DNA from: Lethocerus indicus
Lineage: Eukaryota; Arthropoda; Insecta; Hemiptera; Belostomatidae
Reading direction: 5' to 3'
Length of the DNA stretch: 64,000 bases
NCBI GenBank assembly: GCA_019843655.1
Contig: JACDQD010000009.1
Coordinates: 2,793,204-2,857,203 of the forward strand
The position numbers and the translations under genes are program-made. Below, one piece after another: positions 58,850 through 64,000 of this stretch. The notes beneath the pieces were generated by a model. That model saw only the letters and a program-made list of their open reading frames with translations, ran no database searches and had not been told where the DNA came from. Within the stretch, counting starts at the first letter, position 1. The number at the start of each line of letters is the position of its first letter.

Positions 58850-61800
58850 CAAAATAAGCAAGTACTATCGGTTTCGGACATTTAAACCGGCCCAGTAGAA
58901 TAATGAAAGTGTTGAATTCGTGTTGTTCGAAATTGAAAAAAAAAATATTAGGCGACACAGTGAGATGTCGCGTACAGAGGAGGGATGTATCTGGGACGAC
59001 CGGAACTTGATTCCACGGGTCACTGAATCCATAACACACTGAGTCTGCAGCTAATGGAAACGGTTCGATGAAACGGCGTACAAACATCGGCCGGGAAATA
59101 ATTCAACTACGAAAAAATATATATAACAAAATATTTTAGTTCAGTTCGTTAACAATTCAAGATATCCTAAAAGTTTTATAACAGTATCATTTAGCAGTTG
59201 AATCAGGGGAAAATTTTAGTGCTATAGCTCCGCTGCTACTATCACCAAATATAAATGACTAAGAAGGAAATATGCCTCATGACATTTTGCACGATGGCTA
59301 AAATCGAGACTATAGCCCGTAAATGTGGCCGGTCTAGCCAGAAGAAACGAACTTAAATTTATTTTTAATCGGCATTAATTTCGGCAAGCCTCAATTATCG
59401 AGATAATTGTTATAGAAAAAAATATTGCCCACAGCAGTGAAGCGTGTAACTTCTATAAGCGACGACATTAACAGGGGAACGGCAGGAGGCCGAGAGAAAA
59501 AACATATAACGAACTGAAAAGCTAAAATTACTTTGTTTTCCTGCTTGACCTTTATTAAGCGATCGTCGGAAAGACTAAGGTCGCGGGGATTGCGCAACTA
59601 TGGGGAAAAAGTGGCGGAGAATACAAGTTGGGCCTTTTACCTCGCCGCCACGGGAGTGTGTCTCCCTCCAGGTTATTCCCAACGGATTGCTGGGGAAACA
59701 CCGGCCGAGAGAGAGAGGGAGATACACAACTTCAAACAGGGCAAGTTCAAAGCGCACGAATTCTGAGAAACTGGGGGAGGCTTCGTGCGGACTTCGGCAC
59801 GAAAATTTCCCTACCCAGTGTTCGGTTAAGTTTCCGGAAGAACTTCGAAACGAGATATATTTCAAATTTAAAAAGAGCACCGTAATTTCATGCAGATTTC
59901 TTATTCGATACCTGACGGAAAGCGATGCATAACTGTGAACTGATATTTAAAATATGATTCTTAGGTTGCAACGAAAATGTCTTTTCCCATTCTATTTTTA
60001 CAAGCTATAATCTAGCCCAATTTCCTTTCTTCATATTTTGGAAAATATTACAAATGCCCTTAACGACATTAATTCACGAATTAAATTCTTACTTCGCGGT
60101 AATTACGCGATACTACTACTGGCAGTAAAGAGAAATTATGGAATGAAATAACATTTAAAAAATATTAAAATTCTATGTAAAGGGAGCTCGCACTACCAAG
60201 TAAGCCTGAGCAATATTTCAGATTGATTTCACGACGCGACAGTAACAAAAGCGTCTCGGCCTTTAATTCCCACGAATATATTCGGTCCATTAGCCCGATA
60301 AAAGCCGGACCGGAGTTAAAAGCGCGGGGGGGGGGGTGGTTTCGCACGGTCCGACAGCGGGGGAAATAAATAACAGACGCATGCTGTAAAATTCAAGGGC
60401 TTCCTTCTCTCAGGTTAATTGGTAGACCGCGAAGAGGGCCGAAGGCATTAGGCGAAAAGGGATACGCCCGAGTGGGAAAACTCCCGGAGAAAATCGGCCC
60501 CGACTGTAATAAGGAAACTTTCAGTACAATGGATTCTTAAAAAATATATCAACAAGCGGAAGGCTTACGCTGTTTTTAATTATGCTTATCCCCGTTAATT
60601 CATATTAGGCAGATTTTTCTCCGGTTTATCCATCAGACATGATTTACCAACTGAAAGCAAGCTGGAAGATTGTTCTACTTCCAATTTTAATTATTTCTTG
60701 TCGCCATAAGAAAACGCAGGATTAAGAAAATTCCCTTCTAAGCCCTTTACAGAGGCAAAACAACTTTTTACTCCATGCCAATACGCTACAAGGTTACAAA
60801 CAAATTCGCTTTTCATGGCAAGCAAACAAGTTGAATTTCTATACCAATATCTATATTTATGAACGTTTTCTATAGCGATCCACTATCACCGAGAATGAAC
60901 CAGGAGACTTAAAACCCACCATGCTTAAAAACATTGCAAAATTTAGAACCAACCCTTATTCACCCAAAGGTCGCCCACCTGAAAATCCCGCCGAGTACAC
61001 ACACCTAGTTGTGAATATTAATTAAATAGTGGGGGGGGGGGCTTAAGGCCGGGACAGAAACAAAGTGCCTCCTGTATAAACGACGTGTTATTAGAAGCGT
61101 AGTAATTATTATTATGAGAGCGACGAGGCAGGTGAAACGCCGATAATAACGCAATTAGCTCTTCGAATTTCTATAGAGCGTGTGTTCCGATGTTGAAATC
61201 GGAAATTTGAATGCAATTATATATCCCCTTGGACGGAGACTCGAGGTGCCCCCGGGCTCCGTTCCCGGTGTGGTCTGCGGCTTCCAGGCTCGCAATTATA
61301 CCGACCCCAGAAATACAAATATCCCCTCGGCCGAAGATAGATAATTCATACCTGTCCGATCGACAGTGTAATCCCGCCTATCAGCATCCGATGGTTTTTC
61401 GTTAGTTCCGGCCTCCGTAGGCGATCGTGTTTTTAGCGGCCGAATAAAAGGCAATTTCAAACGACAAATTTAATGAAATATTAATACTTTTCATAATAAA
61501 TAATCGGTCTACACGGAAGTCCCGAGGTGCCATCCTAACGGTGCCATAAAATACCGATTTTATTTCAGAACTATTTTCGTGAATTTTTAAACATTTTTCA
61601 GGATCCACCATAATTATTTCCATCAACCATCATGGTATTCCTGTAGCTTTTAGGAGTGAGGAAACTTTCAGGCTTTTGAACATTCGTCCGCCCGCAAAAC
61701 CACAAACGACGCCGAAACGGGCGTCCGTCGTGAACTTCTCGGTCGGACGCTATCTTCTTCCCGACTTCGCCAAGTACCGTTATCTTAATTGCGCTACCTC

Positions 61801-64000
61801 GGAAGGACGGTCATCGCAAAATGATGTCTCTCGTCGCCCAACAATGGCCGACTTCCGCGTCCAGCGTTTTTAATAGCCTCAGGATAATAATCTAAACCGT
61901 AAACCACAGCATATACAGAGTTTTTTTTCAACTCGTCCCAGGGGTATGTTCTGTGTCGAAAACAAGGACAGAATTCACGATACCGTGTAATCGGCATTAC
62001 ACCTTATCCAGTCGAAGAACTAGAATCACGCTTAAGGAAGTTGAACTACTATATTTCTTAATCACATATTCTGTAACTATAGTTTGGGGGTTATACTCAA
62101 TATAATATATCGACGACTGTGACTACTGGTGTCTGTAAGAAATCTGTTCAGCTTATGACCAGTCGTCTTGGAGGAAACAAGGCGAGCGGCAACTCAAATT
62201 GGAATAGGCGATTCAGAAATATCAACCTTCATTATACTGGAGCTGAACTATTTTTTCTCTTGCGACTCAATTTTCCGTTCATGGAGCAATTTTCTTGGTT
62301 AGCCTACAAGAGGAGTTGAAGCGCTACGCCCGCTGCTGAAGCCCCACCATTTTGGTACGACACAGTTTCTCACTCACGTTGCCAATCGCTGTTTTTCGGC
62401 AGCGTTAAATTGCCAGTCTGACAACGATTCTATAAAAGGAAGTCAATGCCGAGCGTGGAGAGGAGGGACAAATTCAATGATCATTTTCAGCAAAATCGAC
62501 TAAGTTCGGACTGGGTAGTTTACGTGGAGAAATATGATTATTGCATAGGAAAGTCCTATCGTGTTACCATTTTTTTTCTAACGGATGCATAATATCTTAC
62601 CGACTGCACGCAGCTCGGTTGCATAATTCGCCTTTACACGTGAAGCACAATCTAATTCACTTTTTCCCCTTACGCACCTCCTGATAATTACATAATCAAC
62701 ACGATATTCTGACATTACGCGACATTACCGACGGCCAATTGTGCAAGAGTTATATTCACGAATATTCACGACAACTTTAATTTTAAAATTTGTTTACGCT
62801 TATAATTAATTAAGCAGAATTTTGTTTGTGATTTTTTCGAGACTATGTCATCGTTAACATTTTCAAAATCATTCAATTTTCTATATATAAGTGTCGGAGT
62901 TTAATTCTTTACTGCATTCAAAGCTGGAACCGACCTCCGGGTCGGTTTATTGAAAAAATGCAAATCTGGGTGCATTTTGAGGCCGGTAATGTTTCAATAA
63001 CATGCAAATGCGGCGTAATTGTGTACGCTGCGGCTGTAAGACGCGTTGTTGACCTTTCATATGGACCTTTGTCAAGGTTGGCCGACCGCTTCTTCGTTTC
63101 TTTCCAACTCGGAATACTTAAAAATGGGAAAGGCGGCGGGGATAAATTGAAGGAAAATAAAACTGGTCTACCGAATTTAGATTCAATACGACACTAAGCC
63201 CATTATTCATCCTTAAGTGTTATACATACGTAAAGTGACTCCAATGTCTGCGAAAATTCGATCGCTCTAAACTGACTACTATTAAAATTGTAATCATTTC
63301 TAGTAATGTAATAGCTAAAATATCGTCCCCGCCTAATGTATAAGAAAGGTTTACATTAGAGTTTATTCCACATTTAACGAATATAATAAGAAAAGTACAT
63401 GAAAAAATTTAATTCTGAAAGGAACGCGGCCGACACTTTCAATACCATACATGTGATGTGGAACAGGCGAGGCATCAAAGAGATGGAGGGGGTTAGCAGA
63501 AAAACTCCGACCTCTAAAATGAGGAGAAACCGCTGAAAAACATTTTATCGGGGTCTTTATTATCGGACGGGCGCTTTCCTGGAAATCCCATTTTACGGTC
63601 GGTAAAATAGAATCGGTTGTCTCTTAGAACAACAAGAAGAAGAAGAAGGAGAAAAAAACCTAGGCAAAAATAGGAAGGGGAACCGTCGTAAAATGAGCTG
63701 TCTAACACCCGACGCGCTAATTAATGTTTAAGATCGACAACTCCATTAATACGCCTCAAGACCTTTCAACAGGCTCGTAGCGAATTTCCTGTCCATTTTC
63801 ACCTAGAAATATTAATAACGCTTGTGATTAATTGTGTATTGAGGAGGCTTCGTTCAAAGCCCCAGTAATGAATCCTACGTTAACATACAATAGTCTCTTA
63901 CACGGCAGATATATCAATTATTATGTGGGACAGTTTAATCTATTCATTATAGATAATGGTCTCTGGTCAAAATTGTTATTACCGCAGTTCGATACTACGG
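58850..64000. other. gene-free stretch to the end of the window
   Basis: AT-rich DNA with poly-G runs of 11 at 60326-60336 and 61031-61041. A GC-richer block (59580-59860) is open in several frames, and a short open block lies at 61676-61873. None has a domain or convincing splice boundaries. Confidence 0.45.

Noticed and set aside
62388..62439. 52-nt minus-strand exon-like segment between cttttatag and gtgagtgag
   Set aside because: Two frames are open, the acceptor is weak and nothing links it to another exon; too likely by chance.
1..64000. CRISPR arrays, rRNA genes, bacterial operons or promoters
   Set aside because: No regularly spaced repeats, no rRNA text and no prokaryotic gene organisation; the elements present are animal transposons.

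Overview
The window looks like nuclear DNA from an arthropod, most likely an insect. It is AT-rich and gene-poor. No bacterial-type operon, tRNA, rRNA or CRISPR array is visible. It holds debris of animal transposon classes: Jockey-clade LINE 3' ends, DD34D and related mariner copies, TTAA-flanked piggyBac-type MITEs, and a dispersed repeat that looks like the terminal repeat of a Penelope-like element. I cannot name the order. Nearly all open frames in the window are short chance frames or antisense shadows of LINEs.

Genes. The one well-supported coding exon is at 18486-18725 on the plus strand. It is a first coding exon with stops just upstream of its ATG, an N-myristoylation-like start (MGGVYS) and a histidine-rich stretch, closed by an AG|GTAAGC donor. 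A 48-nt candidate exon at 20280-20327 is in compatible phase and may be the next exon. On the minus strand a 45-nt candidate microexon (40792 down to 40748) has a strong pyrimidine tract and a GTAAGT donor. A weaker 49-nt candidate lies at 49573-49621. Four unassigned ORFs (12840-12973 minus, 13308-13628 plus, 24778-25023 plus, 45079-45327 minus) have codon-like composition but no family I recognise. Much of the window could be introns or intergenic DNA of large genes.

Mobile DNA by region. 1553-2574: diverged tandem duplication. 5700-6459: internally deleted mariner with 31-bp TIRs and TA flanks. 10528-10771: MITE with 35-bp inverted ends. 12430-12656 and 54243-54452: two copies of one TTAA MITE. 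15957-19272, 23283-23966, 41487-42075 and 45493-45900: 3' ends of one Jockey LINE family, with fragments of related Jockey elements at 35483-35650 and 38310-38780. 35671-35877 and 48214-48396: a short mariner derivative. 55128-55831: a decayed second mariner type cut by a large palindrome (55832-56308).

The most interesting signal is the dispersed repeat at about 25284-25680, 29832-29935, 33980-34035, 46550-46720, 53464-53540 and 56277-56445, with older pieces elsewhere. It carries a 37-nt hammerhead-ribozyme-like core: CTGAAGA, short stem II, GAAA, ACCGGT stem III, a GTC cleavage triplet, and a GCTA/TAGC stem I. The copies sit in direct tandem (277-bp period) or in head-to-head palindromes. 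Both arrangements fit what is known of Penelope-like element terminal repeats.
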